A stretch of 64,000 bases of DNA from Adiantum capillus-veneris (taxonomy: Eukaryota; Streptophyta; Polypodiopsida; Polypodiales; Pteridaceae), in the NCBI GenBank assembly GCA_014529385.2, contig CM043943.1, forward strand, positions 99,150,355 through 99,214,354, given 5' to 3'. Numbering within the stretch: position 1 is the first letter of the stretch; each line of letters opens with the position of its first letter. A program made the position numbers and the translations under genes. This document shows, piece by piece, positions 9,885 through 21,962 of the stretch. Below the pieces are notes generated by a model that saw only the letters and a list, made by a program, of their open reading frames with translations, was not told the origin of the DNA and did not search any database.

Positions 9885-9896
9885 GCTCTGATACCA
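9885..9896 (-). promoter_or_regulatory. Primer-binding site (tRNA-iMet), family F
   Basis: TGGTATCAGAGC on the minus strand, one base from the LTR end. Confidence 0.88.
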
Positions 9897-9897
9897 A

Positions 9898-11573
9898 TGT
9901 AACATTTAATGGTCTAATAACTTGTGTGTAGCGGAAAGTAGCATGAACATAGTGAGCATTTCATTAGAATAGCTTCCTAATGAGAATAACAAGAGTGCTT
10001 GGGTGGAGAGAGCAACAAAAAGTATAACACCTAGTTAGAAAGCATGAACAATACTTCAAAAGAGAGATAAATTAAGCAATTGACAACAGTTGAGGACCGG
10101 ATTTGCATGGAGCCAGTCCCCCCTCGAAAAGGCTTTTTATTATGGTTTCTCCCATCAAGAGAGACATTTTACAATACAATTCTTTGTGTTCATTCAATAC
10201 TAGCTAGTGCAATGAAGATGGAAACTTCATGCACTAAGCAAAACACTTATCAAACACAACATCAATTCCCTCACGGTCTCATACCCAAGACCTCACACAC
10301 CTTTGAAGATGGTGAGAGCTAGCGGGGTATGAGAGTAGATTCAGAGGAAGAAGGAGTATTCTTACGAGAAAGATGCACACCTCCTCACATAATCACTCAT
10401 ATTAGCATAGCTTAGCTTAGTTTTTAGCATTGTAGAGGAGATGAGCATGCATTGAAGCTTGTCTCTTGGTTGGATTTGCATCACAAAGCCAAGAGTTGTT
10501 GGTGTAGGCCTCCCTGCTCACTGCTTGTAGAGGAGATGAGCATGCATTAAAGCTTGTCTCTTGGTTGGATTTGCATCACAAAGCCAAGAGTTTTTGGTGT
10601 AGGCCTCCCTGCTCACAATCTTGGAGTAGGTGGTAGGCTTTCCATTAAAGCTTGAGAAGGAGAGAGAGTCTTCTTTGCTTCACACATGAGATTGTGTGAG
10701 TCTGTGTGTGATAATGCCTTGCAAAAATCAGTCCCCCTCTCTCTCTTGGTCGACCCCTCTTGCTATTTGCTCATCCTCACACCTCATTGGACCTCCCCAA
10801 GCCTAGCCAATGGAAATTAAGCAGCATAAGTGATAGTCTTCTAATATGTGTCCCCCTTTCCCCTTTTGTGAGAGCTTTAGGTAATTACTTAATTCAACTA
10901 AACTCTCATTGGACCTACCCCTTTGCTTCTTGGACAATAGGAATCAGGCAAGCCATTGGGCTACTGAATGCTCATTGGAGCCCTTGGGAGACTGTATAAT
11001 AGTCTTCTAGAGAGCTTAATTCTTATTGGTTCTTTTATTAAGTGTTTTTAAATTAATTAAACTAGATTTACTCTAGCTTAATTCTCATTGGTCCACCTGG
11101 TCCACCTCCAAGGCCATCGAATAGGAATTGAGTACACCTTGTGGGCAATTGGGCTAGGGAGCTGACATGTGTCCCTCATTCCCTTTGTGTAAAGGGAGCT
11201 TGTGTGTGTGAGAGAGAGAGAGTTTCTCTTTCATCTCCTACTTCTAGGCTCGCCCCCTCCTATATAGGGATGGCTTTGAAGACTTTTGGGATACACACAA
11301 AGCATCCAAATTTCCTAAGCTTTGACCTTTGGACACAACCTTTGAATTTGGAACGTTAGCATTTTGGAAGTCTTAATGGGCTGAACCTTAGGGTCTTTTA
11401 AGCCCATTGTTGCACATTGCTCTTTTGCAGATGCCCGCCCCTTTCCCTATTGTGGCCAGTCTGCTAGCTTAACCAATATTCTAGCTTTTTCTCCCCGGGC
11501 ACTTCCCTATATTAAATGATCAGTTTAACATGAGAAAATCATTTAGGAGAATTAGATATGGACTATTATGACA
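9898..11573 (-). repeat. 5' LTR of family F, truncated copy
   Basis: About 1676 bp, starting TGTAAC beside the primer site and ending near ...TATGACA. It aligns with the LTRs at 37158-38850 and 56815-58470: shared blocks include the warm-up GAGGACCGGAT, CTTGGTTGGATTTGCAT, and the AATGATCA / GAGAAAATCATTT end. The right border against the copia B fragment is set from that alignment and is good to a few bases. Its partner 3' LTR is not present to the left. Confidence 0.75.
10431..10618. repeat. 94-bp tandem duplication inside the LTR
   Basis: Units 10431-10524 and 10525-10618 differ at only a few positions. The other two LTRs of the family carry a single, more diverged copy, so the duplication is private to this LTR. 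Confidence 0.8.
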
Positions 11574-14151
11574 AGCTCACTTTGTATGACAAGTGTGGAC
11601 AAAATTTTGCAAATGCAGTTGCAGATTCAAGAGCTATTTTAGATACAAAACTTTGGCATGCATGTTTTGGGCATCTGAATTTTTCCAGTTTGCTGCGTTT
11701 GCACAAATCTGATATGGTTGCTTCTTGGCCGCCTCTTGAAGCACCTATCAAACATGTTTGTGAAGGCTGTATTTTGGGTAAATTGCAACATTCTAAGTTT
11801 CCAAAGCATGGTTCCGTTAGGGACACATGCAGGTTACAGCTTGTGCATAGTGATGTTTATGGGCCCATGCAAACTCCATCCTTGGGCAATTACCTGTACT
11901 TCATGAATTTCATTGATGATTACTCCAGGCATGCATGGGTATATCCGCTTAAAGCGAAGTCCGAAGTCTTTATGTGCTTCAAATAATTTCTGGCTATGGC
12001 TGAAAATGTATTGAAATGTACTATGGGCACCCTCCATTCCGATCGAGGGGGGAAGTATATGTCTCATGAATTTAATGCATTTCTGGCTAGTCGTGGGATA
12101 AAACACCAATGTAAAATTCCGTATACACCTCAGTAAAATGGTGTTGCTAAGAGGAAAAACAGGTCCCTTACGAAAATGGCAAGATGTATGGTCAAGAGTC
12201 AAGCTTTACCACATTTTTTTTGGCTCGAGGTTGTCATGTGTGCCATTTATATACTCAACAGGTGTCCTACGAAAGCGTTGCAGTCTATGACTCCATATGA
12301 ATCATGGCATGATAGAAAGCCATCTATTGAGCACATGCATATTTTTGGTTGTTTGGCTTATGGTTTAGTGCCACAAGTGCAGTGCAAAAAATTGAATGAT
12401 AAGGCTGTCAAATGTATTTTTGTTGGTTATAGTGCTAAAAGCAAAGGTTACAGTTGTATCATCCACAAACAAAATGTACTTTGGTTTCATGAGATGTAGT
12501 GTTCGTGGAAGATTCTGTCCAGCCCTTGCTGTCACGTACTAGAGACAATAATGTAAGCTCGCAGGACATTTATGACACTTTGTTGCCTCTTTTTAGTGGT
12601 GGAAGGTCGACTGTAAATTCCAATGAGGCAAATGTATAGCCTATGGGGGTTTCCAAAAATATTATAGATCAGCCTATTACTGATGCAGATGTACATGATG
12701 TACTTGATGAGTAAAGGGCTGAAAATGAGTAGGCTAGAGGTATGCCAAAATGGCTGGTGCACACTTTGCGTGATAGTAAATTGGATGCACCTTTGTCTAG
12801 TCGTACACGTTCAGGCTCTCGCCATGCATCTTATGCATCAGATTGTTATGCTTTGGCTGTGTCTAGCTTACATGATGTTGAGGAACATCTGTCTTTTGAT
12901 GAAGCACAAAATTCAAAAAATTGGATGGCTGCTTGCAATTAGAATATGATGCACTTATAGAAAATGACACATGGACTTTATGTGATTTGCCTCCTAGCAA
13001 AAAGGCCATTGGTACAAAGTGGGTTTACAAGTTGAAACGCAAGCCGGATGGTGAGGTTGATCGCAATAAGGCTCGACTTGTTGCAAAGGGTTATGCACAA
13101 CAAAAAGGCATAGATTATGAAGAGACTTTTGGTCCCACTTGTCATATGACTACTGTGCGTTTTCTATGTGCATTTGGTAGCTCATTTGGGTTGGGATGTA
13201 CATCAATCAGACATTGTTACTACTTTCTTGAATGGTGACATATTTGAGGAAGTTTATGTAGCGCAACCTCGCGGTTTTGTCAAGAAAGGACAATAGGAGA
13301 AAGTGTGCAAATGTAACAAGGCTTTGTATGGGTTGAAGCAATCTCCTTGTGCTTGGTATGAGAAAGCTGACACTCATTTGGTCAAACAAGGCTTTCGTAA
13401 CAGTCCAACAGAAAGCATATTGTATGTAAAGCATGAGGGTCATGTGCTTCTCATTGTGGTTCTTTATGTAGTTGATTTGTTGATCACTGGACCAAATGAG
13501 ATACATATTGCTAAATTTAAGGCTGATTTGAATGCTACTTTCAAGATGAAAGATTTGGGGATGTTGCATCATTATTTGGGCATATAGTTTAAGTAGTGTG
13601 ATGGTGGTATTTCCTTGTGTCAGAAAAGTTACATAGAGACATTGCTGTGTAAGTTTGGACTTGAGGATTGCAAACCTATTGCCATTCCCCTGGAAACAGG
13701 TTTGAAATTGAGTCTACATGATCCTGGCGATCCTGCTGATGTCACTCTTTACCAAACTGTTGTTGGCTGTCGCATTTATGTATACAACACAAGGCCGGAT
13801 ATTCAGTTTGTAGTCTCACAGGTTAGCAGATTTATGCATAGCCCAGGGTCTAAGCATTGGCAGGCTGTCAAGAGGATTTTCCGCTACCTTAATGGCACTT
13901 TACATCTTGGCTTATTTTATCCCAAGGGGGGATCATTGCCGCTAGACTTACATGCTTTTTCGGACTCAGATTCGGCTGGTTGTTTTGACACGCAAGTGTC
14001 CACAACTGTTTTTGGTTTCATGCTTGGTAGTTCATGTATATCATGGTTGAACAAGAAGCAAACTATTGTGGCCACTTCGAGTTCTGAGGCTCAATACAAG
14101 GCAATCTTCACAGGTACGATTGAGTGTGTATGGCTCAGACGCCCAGATTAG
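11574..14151 (+). pseudogene. pol: Copia fragment B: integrase, RT, RNase H (decayed)
   Basis: Plus-strand Ty1/copia pol. In order: GAG-pre-integrase (LWHACFGHLNF, CEGCILGK), integrase (VHSDVYGPM, HSDRGGKY with DNGGEY decayed, PYTPQ followed by a stop), then RT (KWVYKLKRKPDG, ARLVAKGYAQQ, KALYGLKQSPCAWY) and RNase H (SDSDSAG). The catalytic YVDD is changed to YVVD (13465-13476). There are several stops and frame changes, for example at about 11984, 12134, 12940, 13236 and 13585. Gag, protease and both LTRs are missing. The left end is cut by the family F LTR and the right end by gypsy G at about 14150. The fragment is clearly dead. Confidence 0.88.
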
Positions 14152-14289
14152 AAAAAAGAACATCATCCTCCAGATACATCCTGGTTATAGGAGCTTGTTG
14201 ATGTCTTAGCCTCTTGTTCAGTGTGATGAGTTGTAATGAATATTGCTCATCACCTTTCAAATCCTCAGTCACAGCTTTAGCTTTTCATT

Positions 14290-16400
14290 TCACATCTGAA
14301 CTGTGTTGTGAATGGTATCCTGGGGAATCTTCAGTGTTGCCTGGTTGCTGATCATCAGCCCCTTGGTCTCTCGACTATTGATCCTGATACTGGTTTGGTT
14401 GGTCTGTGTTGGGCTGACTGCCCCCTCTGGCAGCTGATCCACCAACTCCAAATCCTGAAGGTGGAGATGGAGGAGAGTATTTATCATCATCATGTTTATC
14501 TATTGGTTCATCCTCCCTCTCTTCCTCCTTCTCTTTTGCTTTGTCAGAATCCTCATCGAGGTTATTCTGCTTGTCAATATAGTCCAGAATAGTTTGATTT
14601 TCCAAATCACTGTTATATTCCGAATGTTTATCCTGCAAATCACTCTGCATTGTTTCCATGAGCGCCCTCACATTATCCATATTGAAAATGGCATTTCCTG
14701 CTAGATTCAATATATCAGCCAAGTTATTGTATATGTATCTCTCTGTTAAAGAGGCCTTCAATGTAGTGTGGCTGGTCAGTAATGAGTTGAAATCAACTCT
14801 CTTCATCCTTAGCATAGTTTTGAATCTGTCAGCAGCTCTCTCAACCTCTACCTTTTCTTCATTTTACTGCCTCATCTTACTCTCAAGCTTTGACAGCTTA
14901 CTTTCCAATGTCTGAATTGTTATGGCTGACTAATTTGCAAGAACACTATGCCGCAAGGATTATGCCCCTATATCCTATTTCAACTTCTAAACTTTTTGCG
15001 CATTGTTCCTCAGTTCAGCTTAACTTGGTCACTTCATTATTAGATGATCAGGCATCCATCATTTGTCCCAAAGCATGGACAATCGTATTCCAGGATGATT
15101 GGATAAGCATTGAGCAACCATCCATGATCGTTGTTGGGTCAAAGGCAACTGGCTCATAAATTGTAGCAAGAGCCATATATGGTAATGTGGTAAAGTCAGG
15201 TTTGTGCAAGACTGATCGTCCTGTGAGAGGATGAGTCTGCAACTGTTGTAATCTGTCCTTCTTGGTTAAGGCTAAATCCAATTCACTAAAAGGGTTAGGA
15301 ATGTTACTAACTGGACTAACAGGTGCCGGAACTTTTTCCTTATCAGTTTGGGTTGCCGACTAATCAACACTTGTCTTGTCTAGCTAGTCCTGTCCAACAC
15401 TAGTGTTTGCTGAACTCTACCCCGCTTGCTAGCTGGTTCCAACAGTAACCTTGACTAGAGGCTGGTTTACCTGGCCAACTGAAGTCTGGTCTACTAGATA
15501 TTTTTCAATAGATATAGTTTTGACCTGACTTTCTAACTACTTCAAGAAAGCTCTTGGCTAATGTAGTTTTTGGTCTCTTAGAGCTACCAGCGTCCACTTG
15601 TGTGGCCTTTCTCTTCTGTTCAATGTGCGAGCTGACTGAGTATTTAGGGCTTCTTCATCTAAAGATAAGTCAATATCATTAGTTGTTGGGATGGGTTTCT
15701 GACTCCAAGCCATCCGTACTACCTGGTCATGAGCATTAGGAGACGTTGCCCAGTAAAGAAACTGCCAGACATACCAGGCTTGAAAATAGTCTGGGATTTC
15801 AACTTGGCAGTCTGCTGAAGCACATTATGTGACAGAATCTGATATAAGTTGATTAAAGTTGTGGCATCTAATTTCTTTGCCAGTAACATAGCAAACAGTT
15901 TCTCTGAAACATATGTAGGGTTAATTTTCATCCTCATTTAGCCACAAACCGGTAGGCAACAGAGACGTCCAGACTTGCTACTAGAACCCCTTGTGCACTG
16001 GCCTTGAGTTTTTTCTTGGCTACGTCATCTTCCTTCAGGGCTGCACTTATTTGTTCGGCAATTGCAACAGTCATCTTTGGCTCATTTGGCATCTTGAAAG
16101 CATAAGCAACGTTGATGACGGTAATGCTGTAGTATATGGCCGTCATCAACGTTGAAGGAATCAAGAACCTACCTAATGATAGTTGTGTCAAACTCTATTC
16201 TTGTGGCTTGCACAACCACATGCAAATCCCACAATCGTAGCAACGCTTTTGTTTGCTTGATAAACACTTACCTCTATATCTTACTATGGGGAATAAGTGG
16301 TAAAGAAGCTTTAGCAGCGACAATAAGTGCTTGGGTTTCCTCTATGGTTTCCTGCATCTTCTCCGACATTTTCTTCCTACCCATGCACTATGAAGACGAT
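14290..16400 (-). pseudogene. Extra ORF region downstream of integrase in gypsy G
   Basis: After integrase comes a separate coding region beginning at an ATG near 16370 (MSEKMQETIEETQALIVAAK). It continues through MTQLSLGRFLIPS (16191), KINPTYVSEKLFAMLLAKKL, a Gln/Ser/Val-rich linker, LHKPDFTTLPYMALATIYE (15281-15048), and an acidic C-terminal part (14815-14290) ending in a Gly/Pro/Gln-rich tail. I recognise no domain and no clear membrane anchor. In the linker (15280-15600) the in-frame stops are all TAG, most before or after polar residues, as expected from decayed CAG codons. Extra 3' ORFs are known in Athila/Tat elements; whether this one is homologous to those is not shown. Confidence 0.5.
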
Positions 16401-16479
16401 GAATCGGTAGAAGAATAAGACTTACTTGAATCTTCAAACCTCTTCAAACCCGTATCTAGGTGTGGCTGGTAAAGACAGG

Positions 16480-18080
16480 CATCAATCAACAGTTGCTTTG
16501 GACAAATAAGTTTGTGGTTGTAGTGAAGAAGCTTCAGAGCTTGGCAATGGCGAATGTGTAACAGTAGGCAAACGTCGCGCAAGAGACTTATGAGAAAATA
16601 CGCCTACTCGCCTTACTGTTATACGCGTTCTCACCATAAAAGCTCCACTACTTACCGTTCCTAGAGTTTTGTGCACCGCTAATGGCGTGGCATACATGCA
16701 TTGGCTAATACTCTCTATATTTCTTGAAATGATTATCACAGACAATCCGACTGGCCCTTTTCCCCATAAAAACTGATACTGGCTCTGACACTTGACCGAT
16801 TCTGCAAAACTGACATAGTTTTGTCGTGCTGAGACTTTCTGACCCTTGGGCGAGCTCTTTGACCAGCTCTGGTACTGGCTGTACATGATAAAAGCTTAAA
16901 ATAACCGATTCTGAATTTTCTTGGTCTTCAGTTCCCAGGATACCAGTATCATTATCCTTGGAAGTCTCTTTGTCATTTGAATAATATAGCTTGATTTTGG
17001 CTCCATTATACACACCTGGCAGTAGTAATCCAGATAAATCTTTCAGCCTTACTATGCCGTTAGAAAATACCCAATCAAATTCATATGGACCAGCCGAAGC
17101 TATCTTTAAATTTGGTTTCTTAGGACCCATCTTAGATTGATAAAGCAGAACCAAATCTCCTTTCTGAAATTCCCTAACTTTGATTCTTCTATCATGCTAG
17201 TGTTTCCTTCTTTGCTGAATAATTTCTTGTTCCAGCATAGCCCTGTGTCTTAACTCATCCAACTGTGTTAACTCCTCCACTCTCTGTTTAAGATTGTGGT
17301 TAAAATCCAATCCATATTCTACTACCATCCTGAGATTGGCAATTACAAATTCCATAGGCATGAGGACTTCAGTGCCATACACCATTTTGAATGGTGTTAG
17401 TCCAATGGTGACCTTAAAGGTTGTTCTATATGCCCAAAGAGTAGTCTAGAGCTTCAGATCCCATTGGTGTGGCTCCTTTTGCAACATCTTAGTGAGAATG
17501 GTCTTGACAGTTTTGTTACTGCTCTCTGCTTGCCCATTACATCTAGTTTTATATGTCCATAGTATCATTTATAAAGTGTGTTCCCTGATTAGATACAATT
17601 TCCATAGGACATCCATAACAACAGATAACATTTTCAAATAAGAATACAACAATGGACTTTGCGGTGTTGTCGGGAAGAGCCTTAGCTTCTACCCATTTGG
17701 TGACATAACAAGTGGCCATCAATATATACCAATTTTTCGTGGAGTAATTTTCTTGAATGGACCCATGAAATCCAAACCCCATTTCATAAACACTCCCAGT
17801 GGCTGGACTGGAGTTATAGGAGTCATATCTGCTACTGTGGGTCTAACCCATCCTCTGGCATATTTCACATGTTTTACAAAATCTTTTAACATCAGCTATT
17901 AAAGTTTGCCACTACAATACAGCCTGCAAAATCTTCTTGTAAGTGAGATCAGTAGAGAAATGTCCTCCAAAATCCCCATCATGTGCCTCTAAAATAACTT
18001 GCATTTTGCCTTCCATAGGTACACATCTTCAAAGAACCCCATCGACTCCCAGTCTGTAGAGTGACCTGCCAATGATGGTG
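16480..18080 (-). pseudogene. Integrase of gypsy G
   Basis: Segments in order (5' to 3' on the minus strand): the zinc-binding end (about 17900), the core with YVTKWVEAKALPDNTA and IVSNQGTHF (17782-17549), MVYGTEVLMPMEF (17385), and the C-terminal GDLVLLYQSKMGPKK...GPYEF segment (17154-16705). The D-D-E core is partly seen: VTKW region and SNQG where SDRG/SDNG is usual, so one catalytic Asp is changed. Stops and shifts separate the segments. No chromodomain follows. Confidence 0.8.
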
Positions 18081-18123
18081 AACTTTAGACTACTAATGAT
18101 TAGATCCTTTTTCTGATTCTGAG

Positions 18124-18663
18124 TCAAGTTGTCTGGGAATCCTCCCTTAGAAGAAACCGATATACGTCATACAACTGTGTTGTTTCTTCAGTTGTTATCT
18201 GAAATAGTTTTGCATCCACTGGCTCGTCTCTCAAAGATGCCTCAGAGTAGCCATCCATACTTCTGGACAAGAAATCAACACCACAATGGGTTTTACCGAG
18301 CTTATGAAAAATACGAAACTCAAATTCCATCAAGAACACCATCCATCTTATCAATCTTCCTTGAATAATGACTTTGTTGATCAAAAATAAAAATGCTTGA
18401 TTATCCACATAAAAATGCCTGATGATCCACATAAAAATGAAATAGCTTGCCCAGCAAATAGTGTCGAAATTTAGTAGCATTGAAAACATTCCTAAGGATT
18501 CTCTTTCAGTAGTGGTATATCCTTGTTCAGCCTGAGTGAATCCCCGACTGGCAAAATACACTGGATAATCAGTCGTCCCTTCTGGCTGAGCTAAGATTGC
18601 TCCCATCATCAATCTTGAAGCATCTACATGTACATAAAAATGACATCCCAATTTGGTTGTCAA
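18124..18663 (-). pseudogene. RNase H of gypsy G
   Basis: Reads HVDASRLMMGAILAQ, YFASRGFTQAEQGYTTTERE and VDFLSRS, the usual Ty3/gypsy RNase H blocks with DAS and TERE acidic residues. In the middle, a short direct duplication of HFYVDNQAFLFL-like sequence (about 18370-18440) distorts the domain. Confidence 0.83.
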
Positions 18664-19683
18664 AGTACTGGCTTACTAACAATGGGATTCTTCAAATTCT
18701 GAAAGCTCTCCTCACATTCAGAAGTCCAATTGAACTTGTTGTTCTTCTTTGTGAGCTCGTACAAAGGTAATGCATGGGAAGAAAATTGATGCACAGATCT
18801 TCTATAGAAATTGATATATCCCAAGAAAGAGCTTAGTTATGATGCATTACGGGCTGCCTTGACCTGTTAGACACACTGAATCTTGTCATTAGCCATTTCT
18901 ATACCATTGTTGGACACTACATGTCCCAATAGTTGTCCTTTCCAGACCAAGAAAAAAGATTTGAATGGGTTTAAACAGATCCACTTTTCCTGACAACGCT
19001 AGAAAACCATTTCCAAAAAATGTAAATGCTTATCCTCCTCTGAATATATAATGAAGTCATCCATGAATATAGCAAGGAATCGGTGGAGAAATTCACTGAA
19101 TATTTCCATCATACATTGTTGGAAAGTCGCTGGAGCATTGCAAAGACCAAATGGCATAACCAGATACATGAATGCTCCCCACTCAGTAATAAAATTAGTT
19201 TTACTCCGGTCCTCACGAGAAATCGTAGCTGGTTATAACCAGTATAACCATCCATAAAGCTATACATCTCATATCCTGCAATTTCGTCAAGCAGCATGTC
19301 TGTAAATGGTAATGGAAAGGGATGCTTAATGGTCTGAGCATTTAGCTTTCGATAATCCACACAGACTCTAAGCTTTCCATTCTTCTTAGGTACCACCACA
19401 AGGGAAATAACCAATCACTACTGGCTACTTCAATAATGAATCCAGCCTTTAGAAGGTTATCAATCTCTTCCTTGACCTTCTTAGCATAATTGGGATTCAT
19501 CCTGTACCTTTGTAATCGCACTGGTTTGGCATCTAGTTTCAATGGTATTCGATGTTGACATACCTCTGGATCTACTCCCTTGAGATCCATATGTTCCCAT
19601 GCGAACACATCTTTGTAGTGCTTGAACATGTGTTGAGCCTTCTCTTTCATTACTGGATTCAGATGCTTGTTGACTTTGATCAT
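18664..19683 (-). pseudogene. Reverse transcriptase of gypsy G
   Basis: The RT starts with DVFAWEHMDLKGVDPEV, then YRMNPNYAKKVKEEIDNLLKAGFI, VVVPKKNGKLRVCVDYRKLN, FPLPFTDMLLDEIAG, and the catalytic FMDDF at 19053-19067. Further on come LGYINFYRR and a thumb-like segment. FMDD is typical of Athila/Tat-type gypsy elements and is not a mutation. Several stops (TAG near 19003, TAA near 18867 and 18838) break it. Confidence 0.85.
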
Positions 19684-19946
19684 TTTAGGATTTTTCTATG
19701 AACCCAGATTCCATTCCTCTATTTCTTGATCATCACGAAGTAACCAATTAGGCCCACCCCCTTTTATTTTGGTTGACTCTTCAGCGTAATCCCAAGACGG
19801 TCCTTTGAGTTTTGAACTGCTATAGAGTGTACTTGTTCAGAAGCCATTAGCATACTGGGATCAACTTAGAGGTATGTCGAGTGAACTGCAAAGTTTCAGT
19901 GACTACTACAGAGTGTACTTGTTCAAAAGTCGTTGGCATACTGGGA

Positions 19947-20594
19947 TCAACTGGGTCTTTTAGCCTTCCAGTTAGCTAAACTGATCGTTCCCCAGAATTC
20001 TTTAGTGAACTGATCTGGAAACTGCTTCTTTTGCTTTTCAGCCTGATCTTTGTCTAGTAATACTGCATTGAGATCTATTTCAGCTAGTGGAAAAATATTC
20101 ATTGCCGCCAGCATCCTCTTAATTTTCTTCACCTTATACTTCTGGCAAAGCTCTTCTGGCCGCAGCTTCTTTCTCCAGATCCTAGTGTTGTTTGTCTGAA
20201 TCTGAATTCTGCTACTGGCACCTTGTATTGTCAGATTCTTATTGGCATAGTCGTGAACAGCCTGTGCTATTCGCAACCATGGGCGCCCCAGTAGCATCCC
20301 ATATGGGCCTTGCACATCTAGTACTAGGAAGCTAGTTTTGAACTTTTCTTTGCCTACTATTATCTGCATACTTTCTATCATTCCTGTTGCCGACACCACT
20401 CGATGATCCACCATTTGCACTTTAAAAGGTGCTAGTTTCAAGTTTGTGATACCCATTCTTTGTTGAAGGTGTGTCCCAATGATATTTACTCCTGCTCCTC
20501 CATCTAGTATGACACCAGATAGTGGATCCCACTGTTTCCTAACCTTGTAGTCTACCTGGATCACCGGAACTTCATCATCTCTGTCAGCGGCCAA
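19947..20594 (-). pseudogene. Aspartic protease of gypsy G
   Basis: A 215-codon frame with GVILDGGAGVNIIG (DGG where DSG/DTG is usual), then LQQRMGI, VVSATGMIES, VLDVQGPYGMLLGRPWL, which is the second conserved block of retropepsins. It continues toward RT as a linker. Just downstream at 19825-19950 is an approximate 87-bp spaced direct repeat containing GCATACTGGGATCAACT. Confidence 0.8.
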
Positions 20595-20848
20595 AGTGAC
20601 TGCGTTGGCTCCGCTTCAGCCTTTCTTCGTTGTTTGATGAATTTGGCTGCTTCTAGCAAAGTTTTTCTAATATCATCTAGCTCAACTGTGAGTTTCTGAA
20701 TCCTGTCGCAAATCTTGACATGAATTTCTTCTCTTTCTTGATGAGAGTTATTGTCAGAACTTGAGGAATCGAAAATATCTGCACATTGCCATTCCTCTGT
20801 TCTGGTGCCTTTAGTGCCTCTTCCAGTGTTTTTTGTTGCAGTTATATC

Positions 20849-21274
20849 TTATTTAATGCTCCCTAATTCCTCCATCAGTCCCTGAATTGCAGCCAACATA
20901 GTCTCAAGAATCCTAGACCCTGACTGATCTGGTTGTGCTTTCTCAAAAGACTGGGTTGGTATCTTTTGAATGACCCGGGCATTAGAACTTTCAGGCTGCT
21001 TTGGCAACTTCTTGGCTAAATCTTCTATGATCTTAGCCGCCAGTTCCCTTTGCGCCTGCCATTCATCATTTACCTTTTCTTTACCCTTCATCTGACACAC
21101 CTCTTTGTGTTGAGCCCATGAGAGGTGGTCCTTACCTAATGGTTCTTGCAAATATCCAATGGTCATTGTAGAAGGGCTAGATGCCTCTCTAGTAAGAGAG
21201 ATGGAGAGGGAGAGAAGGTAGAGATAGAGAGAGAGGAAAGAGTGGGGTGGGGAGAGTTTTTTTTTACAATCCAC
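20849..21274 (-). pseudogene. ORF between Gag and protease in gypsy G, with pyrimidine-rich leader
   Basis: A 141-codon frame; the likely start is the internal ATG at 21166 (MTIGYLQEPLGKD...). It is Lys/Glu/Gln-rich and ends LAAIQGLMEELGS, resembling the linker before protease. The 100 nt before this ATG are strongly pyrimidine-rich on the minus strand and end in TACTAG, which looks like a branch/polypyrimidine/AG acceptor. This suggests that pol may be expressed from a spliced RNA; no donor was identified. Confidence 0.5.
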
Positions 21275-21404
21275 TAGCCACTGGCTAGGTTATTAGGGAA
21301 GAGTGGAGTTCGGAGCATTTACAAGGGGTTTTGTTGATGGTTCGGGTGGTCGGTGTGAGGTTTAAGGCTTCCGGAATTGGTATTTGTTGCGAGAAGCCGA
21401 GATG

Positions 21405-21851
21405 CTACGTGCTACTTCCTCTCGGTGCCGGCCGGGGCGTGCCTTCAGCACCACTTCTTGTTTTGGTGTAGGCGGCGCGCGAGTTGGCCGTCTTCTTTTT
21501 TTTGCTACTTTCAGAACTGACTGGTTTTGATGGCTCATCTGGAATTTCCTCAATGACCACCCTTTTAATGCATGTAACTGCTTGAACAGGAACTAGCTTT
21601 GGGGCCTTCGCCTCAGTAGCCATAGTAGTAGGCATTTTTAAACACTGAGCCGCAAAATGCCCATACTTTCCACAAGTAAAACATTTCAGACTTTGGTTCT
21701 TGAAATTACCACGACCCCGGCCTCGGCCAGTACCCCATTGGTACCTACCGCGCCTAGTACCAGTACCACTGGTACCTGATTTCTCTTCTTGGGATACACT
21801 AGTAGTCTCCACTCTGACTGGTTCATCATTGGTAAATGCCACTACCGACAT
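21405..21851 (-). pseudogene. gag: Nucleocapsid part of gypsy G Gag
   Basis: Arg/Gly-rich stretch (RGRYQWGTGRGRGRGN) followed by a CCHC zinc knuckle CFTCGKYGHFAAQC at about 21642-21683, then a Pro/Ser/Lys tail. This is the RNA-binding end of Gag. It is separated from the capsid part by frame breaks near 21860-21960. Confidence 0.83.
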
Positions 21852-21962
21852 ATCTTTTCCCTTCTTGAAGTGATGAATGAAAATGCCACAATTGTTCCAT
21901 AAATGACCATATGCTTTGCAATAGGTACATTGTGGAATTCATTGGAAACATGATATTTAGAT

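Noticed and set aside
19053-19067. FMDD in gypsy G as a mutated YxDD
   Set aside because: FMDD is the usual form in Athila/Tat-type gypsy elements.
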